The notes under the pieces were generated by a model that searched no databases, was not told where the DNA came from, and saw only the letters and a program-made list of their open reading frames with translations. A DNA stretch of 64,000 nt from contig NZ_JUPG01000181.1 of the NCBI RefSeq assembly GCF_001074825.1, positions 1-64,000 of the forward strand. Reading direction: 5' to 3'. Of the stretch, positions 26,212-35,751 are shown in pieces. Made by a program: the position numbers and the translations under genes. Source of the DNA: Streptococcus pseudopneumoniae. Lineage in GTDB: Bacteria; Bacillota; Bacilli; Lactobacillales; Streptococcaceae. Every line of letters starts with the position of its first letter. The first letter of the stretch is position 1.

Positions 26212-26622
26212 CTAAATGATTCGTCCTTCCAAGTGATCCAGTTCATGCTGGCAAATCTGAGCTGGGAAGCCTGTCAAGGTAATGGTCTGTTCCTGCCATT
26301 TGCTGTCACGATAGGAAACAGTTATAGTTTCATAACGCTTAGTTGCTCTCACACCTACCAAGGACAAACAGCCTTCTTCTGTCTCATAAGGTCCTTCAAA
26401 GGACAGGAGCACTGGGTTAAACATGACAATGGGAACCAAGCCAAGATTAAAGATAATCACGCGCTTCTGCACCCCAATCATATTGGCAGCCAGCCCAACA
26501 CAAGTCTCACGATTTGCTAAAAGCGTATCCTGTAAATCTCTGGCAAGATACAGATCATCCTGACTTGCCGGCTGAGATACCTGAGATAAAAATAAGATAT
26601 CCTTTACAATTTTCTTTTCCAC
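26212..26622 (-). CDS. Divergent peptide deformylase-like protein
   Basis: 136 aa; the GTG at 26622 is the start, with GGAG about 10 bases upstream. Peptide deformylases remove the formyl group from nascent N-termini. Motif 2 (EEGCLSL) and motif 3 (QHELDHLEG) keep the metal-binding Cys and two His and the catalytic Glu. Motif 1, normally GxGxAAxQ, reads GLAANM, so the conserved Gln is replaced by Met. This matches the secondary, type-3-like deformylase homologues of Gram-positives, which may be weak or have another role. It is shorter than active housekeeping enzymes (about 200 aa in streptococci). Promoter upstream; coupled to the membrane-protein gene downstream. Confidence 0.88.
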   Translation of the reverse strand: MEKKIVKDILFLSQVSQPASQDDLYLARDLQDTLLANRETCVGLAANMIGVQKRVIIFNLGLVPIVMFNPVLLSFEGPYETEEGCLSLVGVRATKRYETITVSYRDSKWQEQTITLTGFPAQICQHELDHLEGRII

Positions 26623-26660
26623 TTCCTCACACTCCTCTTACTTTTTACTATATTATAGCA

Positions 26661-26688
26661 ATTATAGCACAAAAGCCGATAACTGCAA
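26661..26688 (-). promoter_or_regulatory. Promoter of the deformylase-like gene
   Basis: Minus strand TTGCAG (26683-26688), 16-base spacer, TATAAT (26661-26666). A second TATAAT lies at 26652-26657. Confidence 0.6.
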
Positions 26689-26705
26689 GCCCTTTCCCTC
26701 AACTG

Positions 26706-26740
26706 TAGCAAAAAGCCATCCGAAGATGACTTTTTTGCTA
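26706..26740 (-). terminator. Terminator after the GST-like gene
   Basis: Stem of about 14 bp (AGCAAAAAGCCATC with GATGACTTTTTTGCT, one bulge) closed on the minus strand by a UUCG tetraloop and rich in U on its 3' side. It begins within the last codons of the upstream gene. Confidence 0.8.
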
Positions 26741-27529
26741 TTTAATTTCTTTATAAGTGGCTTCTATGCCACGCTTAACAGCTGAACGATTGGCAATTTT
26801 TTCTGCCCAGTTTACTAGATTCTGATAACTTGAGGCATCTAAGAATTTTGCAGAACCTTGATAAAGTTTTCCTTGAACTAACTGTCCATACCAAGACCAG
26901 ATAGCAATATCTGCAATCGTATAGTCATTGCCTGCAATATAAGGCTTCTTAGCCAATTCCTGATCTAATAAATCCAACTGGCGTTTCACTTCCATCGTAA
27001 AACGATTAATTGGATATTCCAATTTTTCAGGGGCATAATTAAAGAAATGTCCAAATCCTCCACCTAGAAAAGGTGCTGCACCTGCTTGCCAGAATAGCCA
27101 ATTCAAAACTTCTACCTTTTCCACAGGATTGCTTGGTAAAAAGGCTCCAAATTTCTCAGCAAGATAAAGAAGAATATGAGCAGACTCAAAGACTCTTACT
27201 TCTTCAGTCCCAGACTGATCCAACAAGGCTGGAATCTTTGAATTTGGATTGAGCTTTACGAAGTCTGAACCAAACTGATCCCCATCCATGATAGCAATCT
27301 TATACAAGTCGTAAGCCGCTTGCTCAAAACCAGCTTCTAGTAATTCTTCCAATAAGATGGTGACCTTCATACCATTTGGTGTTCCCAGTGAATAAAGCTG
27401 AAAAGGTTGTTCTCCTTTTGGCAAGTCTTGTTCGAAACGGGCACCTGCTGTTGGTCTGTTTAGTCCCGTAAAGGCTCCTTGATTACTAGCTTCATCCTGC
27501 CATACGGTCGGTAATTGATAAGCTGACAT
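26738..27529 (-). CDS. YghU-type glutathione S-transferase / disulfide-bond reductase
   Basis: 263 aa, a usual length for the YghU/Ure2p-like branch of the GST fold. A thioredoxin-like N-terminal domain carries the TPNGMKVTILLEE stretch, with the Thr-Pro-Asn-Gly that contacts glutathione in YghU; a helical C-terminal domain follows (about residues 130-260). Likely a glutathione-dependent disulfide reductase or peroxidase in the cytoplasm. It begins 12 bases after the caxP stop behind GGGAGG, so it probably shares caxP's riboswitch-controlled transcript, which would link it to metal stress. Confidence 0.88.
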   Translation of the reverse strand: MSAYQLPTVWQDEASNQGAFTGLNRPTAGARFEQDLPKGEQPFQLYSLGTPNGMKVTILLEELLEAGFEQAAYDLYKIAIMDGDQFGSDFVKLNPNSKIPALLDQSGTEEVRVFESAHILLYLAEKFGAFLPSNPVEKVEVLNWLFWQAGAAPFLGGGFGHFFNYAPEKLEYPINRFTMEVKRQLDLLDQELAKKPYIAGNDYTIADIAIWSWYGQLVQGKLYQGSAKFLDASSYQNLVNWAEKIANRSAVKRGIEATYKEIK

Positions 27530-27541
27530 TAGAAACCTCCC

Positions 27542-30238
27542 TTATATCGCATTCTTGTCAAAGCCAAGTTTGCGTTGGATAAACTTAACGATTTCGACAA
27601 TGATAATCATTGAGAAGCTTCCGCCCATAACGATTCCCCATTGTGACAAGTCCAGTTTGGTTACGTGGAAGATGCCTTCAAGCGGTTCTACGATGATTGT
27701 TGCCATGAGAAGAATGAAGGATACCAAGATAGACCAGTTAAAGGTCTTAGACTTGAATGGGCCAACTGTCAAGATGGACTGGTAAACAGATTTGACATTG
27801 TAGGCATGGAAGAGCTGAATCAAGCCAAGTGTTGCAAAGGCCATAGTGAGGGCATCCGCATGAATGGCATGATTGTCACCCACATGAACTGGGTAAGCAA
27901 GGGCAAGGCCATAAACACTCATAACAAGGACTGCTTGGAGTACACCTTGATAGATGATAGAATTGAAAACACCACCTGAGAAGAAGCTTGCCTTGCGTCC
28001 ACGTGGTTTATGGGTCATAACACCTGGCTCCGCAGGTTCAACACCTAGAGCGATAGCTGGGAAGGTATCGGTTACCAGGTTGATCCACAAGAGATGAACT
28101 GGCTGCAAGACATCCCAACCAAACAAGGTTGATAGGAAGATAGTTAGTACTTCAGCAGTATTGGCAGAAAGTAGGTACTGAATAGTCTTTTGAATGTTTG
28201 AGAAAACCTTACGTCCTTCTTCCACTGCGACGATGATAGTCGCAAAGTTGTCGTCAGCAAGAATCATGTCTGAAGCCCCTTTAGAAACCTCTGTACCTGT
28301 GATTCCCATACCGATACCGATGTCTGCTGTTTTCAGAGCTGGCGCATCATTGACACCGTCACCTGTCATGGCAACGACCTTACCTTGTTTTTGCCAGGCC
28401 TTAACGATACGAACCTTGTGCTCTGGAGACACACGCGCATAAACAGAATACTGGCCAACTACTTTTTCAAAGTCTTCATCTGACAATTCGTTGAGTTCAG
28501 CACCAGTTAAAACATGACCTTCTGTATCATTTGCATCAATGATTCCCAAACGTTTGGCAATAGCTTCTGCTGTGTCTTGGTGGTCACCTGTGATCATGAT
28601 TGGACGAATTCCAGCTTCCTTGGCCACTCGAACAGCTTCAGCAGCTTCAGGACGTTCAGGGTCAATCATCCCAATCAAACCAGTAAAGATTAAATCATTT
28701 TCAAGCTCTTCAGAAGTGAGGTTTTCTGGAATGCTATCGATAATCTTATAAGCACCTGCAAGGATACGCAAGGCTTGATGAGCCATTTCAGAGTTGTTTG
28801 TATGAATGAGGTTTGTAACCTTCTCATCAATGGGAGCAATATCCCCAGCCTTATCACGAAGAACACAACGTTTCAAAAGTTGGTCGGGCGCACCTTTGAC
28901 TGCTACAAGGAAACGACCATCTGACAATGGGTGAACTGTTGACATGAGCTTACGCTCAGAGTCAAATGGCAACTCAGCCACACGAGGATATTTATCTAAA
29001 AATCCTTTAACATCATAACCCTTGTCCAAGGCATATTGGATAAAGGCTGTTTCGGTTGGGTCCCCAATCAAGTTGCCTTCCACATCGATTTTCGTATCAT
29101 TGGCCAAGACAACTGAACGAAGAAGTGGCATTTCAAGACCCAATTCAATGTCATCAGCAGAATCATGTAGAACCGCATCGTAGAAGACTTTTTCGACGGT
29201 CATCTTGTTCATAGTCAGCGTACCAGTCTTATCAGAAGCGATGATTTCTGTTGAACCAAGTGTTTCAACTGCTGGCAACTTACGAACGATAGAGTTTCGT
29301 TTGGCCAAAACTTGAGTACCAAGGGCAAGAACGATGGTTACGATTGCAGGAAGCCCTTCTGGAATGGCTGCAACGGCAAGCGCAACAGAGGTCATCAACT
29401 CACCAAGTGGATTTTTCCCTTGAATGAAGACACCCACTACAAAAGTAACAAGGGCAATAACCAAAATAGCATAGGTCAATACCTTAGAAAGGTTGTTCAA
29501 GTTTTGTTTGAGGGGCGTATCCGTCTCATCCGCATCTTGAAGCATGCCAGCAATGTGACCAACTTCAGTGTACATACCTGTATTAACAACAACACCCATT
29601 CCACGACCATAGGTCACGTTTGAGTTTTGGAAGGCCATGTTCACACGGTCACCAATACCAGCATCTGCAGCAAGCTCGACTGACAAATCTTTTTCAACTG
29701 GCACAGACTCACCTGTCAAGGCAGCTTCTTCAATTTTAAGAGAATTGGCTTCTAGCAAACGTAGGTCTGCTGGCACCACGTCACCAGCTTCAAGGGCAAC
29801 GATATCTCCAGGTACCAATTCTTTAGAGTCAATCTCCGCCATGTGGCCATCACGAAGAACGCGAGCAGCTGGACTTGACATAGATTTGAGGGCTTCGATG
29901 GCTTCTTCTGCTTTTCCTTCTTGGTAAACACCAAAGGCAGCGTTGATAATAACCACGGCTAGGATAATAATGGCATCTGCAATATCTTCCCCACCAGAGG
30001 TCACGACTGACAAGATAGCTGCCGCAACTAGGATGATAATCATCAAATCCTTAAATTGCTCGATGAACTTGACCAGGATTGATCGTTTCTCACCTTCTTC
30101 GAGTTCATTGTGGCCAAATTCGGCAAGGCGCTTTTCCGCCTCACTTGATGACAAACCTTGCTCGGTCGCATCCACAGCCTGCAAGACCTCTTCAGGACTC
30201 TGAGTGTAAAACGCTTGGCGTTTTTGTTCTTTTGACAT
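27542..30238 (-). CDS. caxP: P-type Ca2+/Mn2+-transporting ATPase (CaxP/MgtA)
   Basis: 898 aa P2-type ATPase. Phosphorylation site Asp336 in SDKTGTLTMNK, TGES loop (ALTGESVPVEK), ion-site PEGLPA in helix 4, MTGDGVND hinge and C-terminal membrane helices are all present. The pneumococcal homologue was first described as a calcium exporter (CaxP) and later as a Mn2+/Ca2+ exporter (MgtA) under a manganese riboswitch. The start is the ATG at 30238, with AAGGAGG 7 bases upstream; a track starting at 30256 would bypass that site. A yybP-ykoY-type riboswitch precedes it and the divergent mntE gene lies beyond, so the locus is built for manganese control. Confidence 0.93.
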   Translation of the reverse strand: MSKEQKRQAFYTQSPEEVLQAVDATEQGLSSSEAEKRLAEFGHNELEEGEKRSILVKFIEQFKDLMIIILVAAAILSVVTSGGEDIADAIIILAVVIINAAFGVYQEGKAEEAIEALKSMSSPAARVLRDGHMAEIDSKELVPGDIVALEAGDVVPADLRLLEANSLKIEEAALTGESVPVEKDLSVELAADAGIGDRVNMAFQNSNVTYGRGMGVVVNTGMYTEVGHIAGMLQDADETDTPLKQNLNNLSKVLTYAILVIALVTFVVGVFIQGKNPLGELMTSVALAVAAIPEGLPAIVTIVLALGTQVLAKRNSIVRKLPAVETLGSTEIIASDKTGTLTMNKMTVEKVFYDAVLHDSADDIELGLEMPLLRSVVLANDTKIDVEGNLIGDPTETAFIQYALDKGYDVKGFLDKYPRVAELPFDSERKLMSTVHPLSDGRFLVAVKGAPDQLLKRCVLRDKAGDIAPIDEKVTNLIHTNNSEMAHQALRILAGAYKIIDSIPENLTSEELENDLIFTGLIGMIDPERPEAAEAVRVAKEAGIRPIMITGDHQDTAEAIAKRLGIIDANDTEGHVLTGAELNELSDEDFEKVVGQYSVYARVSPEHKVRIVKAWQKQGKVVAMTGDGVNDAPALKTADIGIGMGITGTEVSKGASDMILADDNFATIIVAVEEGRKVFSNIQKTIQYLLSANTAEVLTIFLSTLFGWDVLQPVHLLWINLVTDTFPAIALGVEPAEPGVMTHKPRGRKASFFSGGVFNSIIYQGVLQAVLVMSVYGLALAYPVHVGDNHAIHADALTMAFATLGLIQLFHAYNVKSVYQSILTVGPFKSKTFNWSILVSFILLMATIIVEPLEGIFHVTKLDLSQWGIVMGGSFSMIIIVEIVKFIQRKLGFDKNAI

Positions 30239-30306
30239 GTGTCTCCTCCTTGACATTGTGTGTAAAACAGACTCTCTTTTTCCTCATCGTATCTTTTCAC
30301 GACAAA

Positions 30307-30338
30307 CAAAAAGAGACCTGTTAATCATAACAAGTCTC
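30307..30338 (-). terminator. Expression-platform terminator of the caxP riboswitch
   Basis: GAGACTTGTT pairs with AACAGGTCTC (10 bp, one G-U) and is followed on the minus strand by TTTTTGTTTG. It lies between the aptamer and the caxP coding region, as expected for a transcription-controlling riboswitch. Confidence 0.8.
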
Positions 30339-30432
30339 GCTGTTTAAGATAGTGCCGGAAAGCATACTTTTCAGTATAAAATTCGGAATGACGACACTAT
30401 CACAGGTTTCTGCCAGCTACTCCCTTGAGTAG
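30339..30432 (-). promoter_or_regulatory. yybP-ykoY (manganese) riboswitch aptamer
   Basis: The minus-strand leader reads CTCAAGGGAGTAGCTG near its 5' end, then GATAGTGTCGTCATTCCG, a variable hairpin, and TTTCCGGCACTATC. The AGGGAGTAGC block and the pairing GATAGTG/CACTATC match the yybP-ykoY family as I know it. Mn2+ binding should favour antitermination and raise exporter expression. A covariance-model scan was not possible here. Confidence 0.8.
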
Positions 30433-30436
30433 TACT

Positions 30437-30464
30437 ATTATACCAAATTTTGAAAAGTTTTCAA
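30437..30464 (-). promoter_or_regulatory. caxP promoter
   Basis: Minus strand TTGAAA (30459-30464), 16-base spacer, TATAAT (30437-30442). Initiation would fall about 5 bases before the riboswitch, leaving a leader of about 190 bases. Confidence 0.75.
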
Positions 30465-30483
30465 AGAGTAAAAACTGCCTTAT

Positions 30484-30512
30484 TTGAATTTTCCCTTGAA
30501 AACCAGTATAAT
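30484..30512 (+). promoter_or_regulatory. mntE promoter
   Basis: TTGAAT (30484-30489), 17-base spacer, TATAAT (30507-30512), placed back to back with the caxP promoter. The transcript would start about 28 bases before the ATG. Confidence 0.7.
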
Positions 30513-30545
30513 GATAGAATGCTATGTGACTAGAAAGGAAGTTGA

Positions 30546-31730
30546 ATGAAGCAATCTATCTCAAATCTCAAGTTAGCTGAACGTGGGGCCATTATCAGTA
30601 TTTCGACCTATTTAATCTTGTCTGCAGCCAAATTAGCAACTGGGCACCTCCTCCATTCATCCAGTTTGGTGGCAGATGGTTTTAACAACGTATCGGATAT
30701 CATTGGAAATGTGGCCCTCTTGATTGGGATTCGAATGGCACGCCAGCCTGCAGACCGAGATCACCGTTTTGGCCACTGGAAGATTGAAGATTTGGCTAGC
30801 TTGGTCACTTCCATCATCATGTTCTATGTTGGTTTTGATGTTCTAAGGGATACCATTCAAAAGATTCTCAGTCATGAAGAAACGGTTATTGACCCTCTTG
30901 GTGCAACTCTTGGAATCATTTCTGCAGCGATTATGTTTCTAGTTTATCTCTACAATACTCGCCTCAGTAAGAAATCCAACTCTAAGGCACTCAAGGCCGC
31001 AGCAAAAGACAATCTTTCTGATGCTGTTACCTCACTTGGAACCACCATTGCCATCCTAGCTAGCAGTTTCAATTATCCCATTGTAGATAAACTGGTCGCC
31101 ATCATCATCACTTTCTTTATCTTGAAAACTGCCTATGATATCTTCATCGAATCTTCCTTTAGCCTTTCAGATGGCTTTGACGACCGCCTGCTTGAGGACT
31201 ATCAAAAGGCCATCATGGAAATTCCCAAAATCAGCAAGGTTAAATCTCAAAGAGGTCGCACCTACGGTAGCAACATTTATCTTGATATTACGCTAGAAAT
31301 GAATCCTGACTTGTCTGTTTTTGAGAGTCATGAAATCGCGGATCAGGTCGAGTCTATGCTGGAGGAACGTTTTGGCGTCTTTGATACCGATGTCCATATT
31401 GAGCCAGCGCCTATCCCTGAGGATGAAATTTTAGACAATGTCTACAAAAAATTGCTTATGCGTGAACAATTGATTGACCAAGGAAATCAACTGGAAGAAC
31501 TCTTGGCTGACGATTTTGTCTATATTCGTCAAGACGGAAATCAGATGGATAAAGAGGCCTATAAAGCCGAAAAAGACTTGAATTCTGCTATCAAGGACAT
31601 CCAAATCACTTCCATCAGTCAGAAAACAAAACTCATCTGCTATGAGTTAGATGGTATCGTCCATACCAGTATCTGGCGTCGCCACGAAACTTGGCAAAAT
31701 ATCTTTCATCAAGAAACCAAAAAAGAATAG
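30546..31730 (+). CDS. mntE: Manganese efflux cation diffusion facilitator (MntE)
   Basis: 394 aa CDF transporter expelling divalent metal in exchange for protons. Membrane helices fill the first 210 residues. The transport site is visible as NNVSD in helix 2 (the NxxxD form typical of Mn2+ exporters rather than HxxxD of Zn2+ exporters) and DNLSD in helix 5. A cytoplasmic dimerisation domain follows (about 215-290), then a C-terminal extension with no motif I recognise. RBS AAAGGA precedes the ATG. Divergent from the caxP exporter, with the two promoters only about 20 bases apart. Confidence 0.93.
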   Translation: MKQSISNLKLAERGAIISISTYLILSAAKLATGHLLHSSSLVADGFNNVSDIIGNVALLIGIRMARQPADRDHRFGHWKIEDLASLVTSIIMFYVGFDVLRDTIQKILSHEETVIDPLGATLGIISAAIMFLVYLYNTRLSKKSNSKALKAAAKDNLSDAVTSLGTTIAILASSFNYPIVDKLVAIIITFFILKTAYDIFIESSFSLSDGFDDRLLEDYQKAIMEIPKISKVKSQRGRTYGSNIYLDITLEMNPDLSVFESHEIADQVESMLEERFGVFDTDVHIEPAPIPEDEILDNVYKKLLMREQLIDQGNQLEELLADDFVYIRQDGNQMDKEAYKAEKDLNSAIKDIQITSISQKTKLICYELDGIVHTSIWRRHETWQNIFHQETKKE

Positions 31731-31731
31731 A

Positions 31732-31759
31732 GAAATCCTGTCACGAGACGGGATTTTTC
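31732..31759 (+). terminator. mntE terminator
   Basis: AAATCCTGTC pairs with GACGGGATTT (one G-T), loop ACGA, followed by TTTTTC on the plus strand. It separates mntE from the convergent uup gene. Confidence 0.8.
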
Positions 31760-31766
31760 TATTCTT

Positions 31767-33638
31767 CTAGCTATCAAAGTCACTTAGATATTCATAGCGT
31801 TCGTATTTTTTAAGGAGTGCTTCATTTTTCTCATCCAGTTCTTTTTGAAGAGTAGCTAGCTTACCAAAATCAGAGCCGTTAGCCTGCATTTCCTCTTCAA
31901 TAGCAGCGATACGATTTTCCAAGGTTTCAATATCGCATTCAATGCTTGCCCACTCCTGCTTTTCTTGGTAGGTCATGCGTTTCTTGTCTTCACGGACCTT
32001 GACCACTTTCTCCTTTTCGACCTTTTGCACTTGATTGGCCATCTCTGTTTCAAAGGCTTTTTCATCAAGGTAATCGGTGTAATGACCAAAGAAAGGACGA
32101 ATCTTGCCATCCTCAAAAGCCAGAATCTTGGTCGCTACCTTATCCAAGAAATAACGGTCGTGACTAACTGTCAAAACAGGTCCCGCAAATCCTTGCAAGA
32201 AATTCTCCAAAACTGTCAAGGTTGCAATATCCAAATCATTGGTTGGCTCGTCTAAAAGAAGAACATTTGGTTTTTCCAAGAGCAGTTTGAGGAGATAAAG
32301 GCGTTTTTTCTCTCCCCCAGACAATTTCTCAATCAAGGTTCCATGCGTCGAACGTGGGAAAAGGAACTGCTCCAGCAACTCTGCAATCGAAGTTGTAGAA
32401 CCACCGCTGGTCTTGACCTCTTCTGCCACTTCCTGCAAGTAATTGATCACTCGCTTGCTTTCATCCAAGCCCTCAATTTGTTGAGAGAAATAGGCGATGC
32501 GAACAGTTTCCCCTATCACAACTTGACCTGCTGTCGGCTCAAGACTGCCAGCAATCAGGTTGAGCAGCGTTGATTTTCCAACACCATTGTCCCCAACGAT
32601 TCCGATACGGTCTTTGGCCTGAACTAAGAGATTAAAATCTTGCAAAATGAGCTTGTTTTCATAGGCAAAGGAAACATCCTGAAACTCGATGACTTTCTTC
32701 CCAATACGACTGGTTTCAAAGTTCATAGTCAAGTCTGTCTCAGCAGTATTGCCTGAAACTTCCTTTTTCAGGTCGTGGAAACGATTGATACGAGCCTGCT
32801 GCTTGGTCGCACGCGCCTGCGGTTGTCTGCGCATCCAAGCCAATTCTTGCTTATAAAGTTGTTCCTTTTTGTGGAGAAGAGCCGCATCGCGCTCGTCCTG
32901 TTCCGCCTTAAGGCGAACATAGTCCTGATAATTACCCTGATATTCCGTCAATCCAGCTCGGTCCAACTCGAAAATCCGTGTTGACAAAGCGTCTAAGAAA
33001 TAACGATCGTGAGTGATAAATAGAACTGTCTTCTTAGAATTTTTTAAAAAGAGGGTCAGCCACTCAATAGTCGCAATGTCCAGATGGTTGGTCGGCTCAT
33101 CCAAAAGCAAAAGGTCGTGGTTGCTAAGAAGAACTTGCGCCAACTGGACCCGTCTTCTTAGACCACCTGACAATTCCCCAACAGGAGTAGATAAGTCCTG
33201 AATCCCCAGCTTGCTAAGAACCGTCTTTACCTGACTCTCAATTTCCCAAGCTTGGAGAGAGTCCATTTCTGCCATGACACGTTCCAAACGAGCCTGCTTG
33301 TCCTCACTGTAGTTGAGCATGATCAACTCATACTCACGAATGAGCTGGATTTCCTTGAGGTCGCTGGATAGAACCGTATCCAAGACCGTCTTGCTATCAT
33401 CAAAATCAGGATCCTGGGTCAAGTAACCAATTTGATAATCATTCTTAGCTGAAAAGGGACTGACATCTCCATCAAAGCCAGAAACACCAGAAAGGACATC
33501 TAAAAGAGTGGTCTTCCCTGTTCCATTGACACCAATCAGACCAATTCTGTCTAGATCATGGATGATAAAGGAAATATTCTTAAAAACGGTCTTGTCACCG
33601 ACGGATTTACTTAGTTTTTCAACGATAAAATCACTCAT
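31767..33638 (-). CDS. ABC-F family ATPase, Uup type
   Basis: 623 aa soluble protein with two ABC ATPase domains and no membrane helices. Walker A motifs [10 protein letters not shown] and [10 protein letters not shown], signatures [10 protein letters not shown] and [11 protein letters not shown], Walker [13 protein letters not shown] and [12 protein letters not shown] Lys/Glu-rich coiled coil after about residue 530 is the mark of Uup, an ABC-F member tied to ribosome function and suppression of transposon excision. Its ATG overlaps the cca stop by 4 bases (ATGA), so it is translationally coupled as the last gene of dapB-cca-uup. Confidence 0.9.
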   Translation of the reverse strand: MSDFIVEKLSKSVGDKTVFKNISFIIHDLDRIGLIGVNGTGKTTLLDVLSGVSGFDGDVSPFSAKNDYQIGYLTQDPDFDDSKTVLDTVLSSDLKEIQLIREYELIMLNYSEDKQARLERVMAEMDSLQAWEIESQVKTVLSKLGIQDLSTPVGELSGGLRRRVQLAQVLLSNHDLLLLDEPTNHLDIATIEWLTLFLKNSKKTVLFITHDRYFLDALSTRIFELDRAGLTEYQGNYQDYVRLKAEQDERDAALLHKKEQLYKQELAWMRRQPQARATKQQARINRFHDLKKEVSGNTAETDLTMNFETSRIGKKVIEFQDVSFAYENKLILQDFNLLVQAKDRIGIVGDNGVGKSTLLNLIAGSLEPTAGQVVIGETVRIAYFSQQIEGLDESKRVINYLQEVAEEVKTSGGSTTSIAELLEQFLFPRSTHGTLIEKLSGGEKKRLYLLKLLLEKPNVLLLDEPTNDLDIATLTVLENFLQGFAGPVLTVSHDRYFLDKVATKILAFEDGKIRPFFGHYTDYLDEKAFETEMANQVQKVEKEKVVKVREDKKRMTYQEKQEWASIECDIETLENRIAAIEEEMQANGSDFGKLATLQKELDEKNEALLKKYERYEYLSDFDS

Positions 33639-34834
33639 TTTTTCTCCCTTAGATAAGCATGGATGGCTTGACGGTCATTTTCCAATTCTCCATCGACAAT
33701 GGCATATTCAATCTCTGTTAAAATCTCTCCCAAATCTGGTCCCGGTTGATAGCCATATTCCTTGATCAAAATACCACCGTTGATTTGGATTTCTTTCTTA
33801 TCATGAATGGTCAGACTCTGGTAAGTTTCTGTGATGACTTGCGGGTTAACTTCTTTTCCTTGAGCCTGACGAAGATTTTCAGCCTGTAAAAGTAAATCTA
33901 AATCAAAGCGATAACAATCGCGCTTGCTCAATTCTCCCTTTTCACGCAAGGCCAAAATAGTCAGTAAATCCTGTACCTGCTTGGCAAACTGGCGTGATGT
34001 CTTCCAAGCTTTCAAAAATGGCTGCGCATTTTCAACATCCAAAGCCGACAGTAAAGCCGACCAAGCTTGCTCTGAAGATTCAAAGGTGAAATCAGTCTCC
34101 AAATCAAACAGGATGTTGAGCTTGTCTTGGCTAGATGCCATATCAGGAAGATAGTCATAAGCTTGACTCTCAATCATGGAAGCCAAGCCCCTTCTCCAAA
34201 AGGGAGCCAGCAAGAGTTTGTCAAACTCAACAAAGGTACGCTCCACAGAAATTTTCTCCAAAAGCGGTGTCAAGGTCTTCATTGCTTTAAAGGTTTCTGG
34301 CTCAAGTTCAAAGCCAAGACTGGCCTGAAAACGGAAACCACGCATAATCCGCAGAGCGTCTTCGTTGAAACGCTCACTAGCCACTCCAACCGCCCGCAAA
34401 ACCTGATTTTCTAAATCTTCTAAACCATGGAACAAGTCAATGATTTCCCCTGTTTCGTCCAAGGCAAAGGCGTTGACTGTAAAATCACGGCGCTTGAGGT
34501 CTTCTTCTAGCGAGCGAACAAAAGAAACCGCACTGGGTCTGCGATAGTCCACATAGACATCCTCTGTCCGAAAGGTGGTTACCTCATACTCCTCATCCCC
34601 ATCTAAGACCAAGACAGTTCCATGCTCGATTCCGATATCGGCTGTTCGCGGAAAAATCTGCTTGGTTTCTTCTGGATAAGAAGACGTCGCAATATCCACA
34701 TCATGGATAGGACGATTGAGAAGGGCATCTCGAACAGATCCCCCAACAAAATAGGCTTCAAAACCTGCTTCTTTAATTTTTTCTAATACTGGTAAAGCCT
34801 TCTGAAATTCAGAAGGCATTTGCGTTAATCTCAT
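33635..34834 (-). CDS. cca: CCA-adding tRNA nucleotidyltransferase
   Basis: 399 aa class II CCA-adding enzyme that builds or repairs the 3' CCA of tRNAs. The nucleotidyltransferase head has GGSVRDALL and HDVDIAT (the two metal-binding Asp). The neck region contains [11 protein letters not shown], then [13 protein letters not shown]. Length is normal. Overlaps 4 bases with dapB upstream and with uup downstream, so the three form one coupled operon. Confidence 0.95.
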   Translation of the reverse strand: MRLTQMPSEFQKALPVLEKIKEAGFEAYFVGGSVRDALLNRPIHDVDIATSSYPEETKQIFPRTADIGIEHGTVLVLDGDEEYEVTTFRTEDVYVDYRRPSAVSFVRSLEEDLKRRDFTVNAFALDETGEIIDLFHGLEDLENQVLRAVGVASERFNEDALRIMRGFRFQASLGFELEPETFKAMKTLTPLLEKISVERTFVEFDKLLLAPFWRRGLASMIESQAYDYLPDMASSQDKLNILFDLETDFTFESSEQAWSALLSALDVENAQPFLKAWKTSRQFAKQVQDLLTILALREKGELSKRDCYRFDLDLLLQAENLRQAQGKEVNPQVITETYQSLTIHDKKEIQINGGILIKEYGYQPGPDLGEILTEIEYAIVDGELENDRQAIHAYLREKK

Positions 34835-35598
34835 AATAAGTGTTCTAATCCATAGACAAGCTCATGACGCTTGACAACTTCTTTAATTCCCAAATTGACC
34901 CCTGTCATGAAGGAGCTGCGATCATAGGAGTCATGACGGAGGGTCAATCCTTCTCCCTGATTGCCAAAGATGACTTCCTGATGGGCTACTAAGCCTGGCA
35001 AACGAACTGAATGGATGCGCATACCATCAAAGTCAGCACCACGGGCACCTGCAATCAATTCTTCCTCATCAGGCGCACCTTGCTGAATAGACTCTCGAAC
35101 TTCTGCCATCAACTCAGCTGTTTTAATAGCTGTTCCACTAGGGGCATCCTTTTTCTTGTCATGATGGAGCTCGATAATCTCCACATTTGGGAAATATTTA
35201 GCAGCCTGCCTTGAAAATTGCATAAGCAAGACAGCACCCAAGGCGAAATTTGGAGCAATCAAACCACCCAAATCTTGGGCACGAGAGAATGCTTTTAGTT
35301 CTGCAATTTCTTCACTTGTGAAACCTGTTGTTCCAACTACTGGAGCAAAGCCATTTTCAAGAGCAAAGCGTGTATTTTCATAGGCAACAGCTGGAGTTGT
35401 AAAATCTACCCAAACATCCGCTTTAAAGCCTGCTAAATCAGCCTTATCCTTGAAAACAGGAATACCCTGCCATTCTGATTCAGACTCAAAGGGATCCAAA
35501 ACTGCTACCAAGTCCAAGTCTGGATCAGCCAAGACCAGCTGACAAGCAGCCTGGCCCATCTTTCCCTTAAAACCAGCAATAATTACTCGAATACTCAT
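34831..35598 (-). CDS. dapB: 4-hydroxy-tetrahydrodipicolinate reductase
   Basis: 255 aa cytoplasmic enzyme of lysine/diaminopimelate synthesis, NAD(P)H dependent. Nucleotide-binding GFKGKMGQ at the N-terminus, VGTTGFT, and the signature [15 protein letters not shown] with catalytic His and Lys. Start ATG 35598 has AGGAG 5 bases upstream; that site can be base-paired by the leader described separately, which suggests translational control. First gene of dapB-cca-uup. Confidence 0.96.
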   Translation of the reverse strand: MSIRVIIAGFKGKMGQAACQLVLADPDLDLVAVLDPFESESEWQGIPVFKDKADLAGFKADVWVDFTTPAVAYENTRFALENGFAPVVGTTGFTSEEIAELKAFSRAQDLGGLIAPNFALGAVLLMQFSRQAAKYFPNVEIIELHHDKKKDAPSGTAIKTAELMAEVRESIQQGAPDEEELIAGARGADFDGMRIHSVRLPGLVAHQEVIFGNQGEGLTLRHDSYDRSSFMTGVNLGIKEVVKRHELVYGLEHLL

Positions 35599-35751
35599 CT
35601 CTACTCCTGTCTAAGATACAAAGGACGTTAGCTGCCCATGAAAAATAGGGAATGGCGCTGACTTTCGACGAAAGGCAAGACAGGCATCTTTTTTCATGAG
35701 GCAGGTAGTCCGTGTTCAATTGCTATTTCTTAACTAGCCTAGAAACGCCAA
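35599..35751 (-). promoter_or_regulatory. Structured, possibly pseudoknotted leader of dapB
   Basis: Minus-strand RNA. Helix B: CTGCC-CATGAAAAA (35690-35704, one bulged base) with TTTTTCATGGGCAG (35632-35645), 14 bp. Inside its loop a small hairpin CTTTCG/CGAAAG (35662-35674). Helix A: CCTGTCT (35678-35684, in the loop of B) with AGACAGG (35606-35612), whose last bases are part of the AGGAG site of dapB. A crosses B, so they form a pseudoknot or exclude each other. It might be the Rfam 'asd' streptococcal RNA or a relative, since asd is also a lysine-pathway gene, but I could not check this. Confidence 0.6.

Noticed and set aside
35614-35698. 28-codon ORF in the dapB leader (MKKDACLAF...)
   Set aside because: No ribosome-binding site, and its sequence is explained by the base-paired structure; could still be a leader peptide but I cannot support it.
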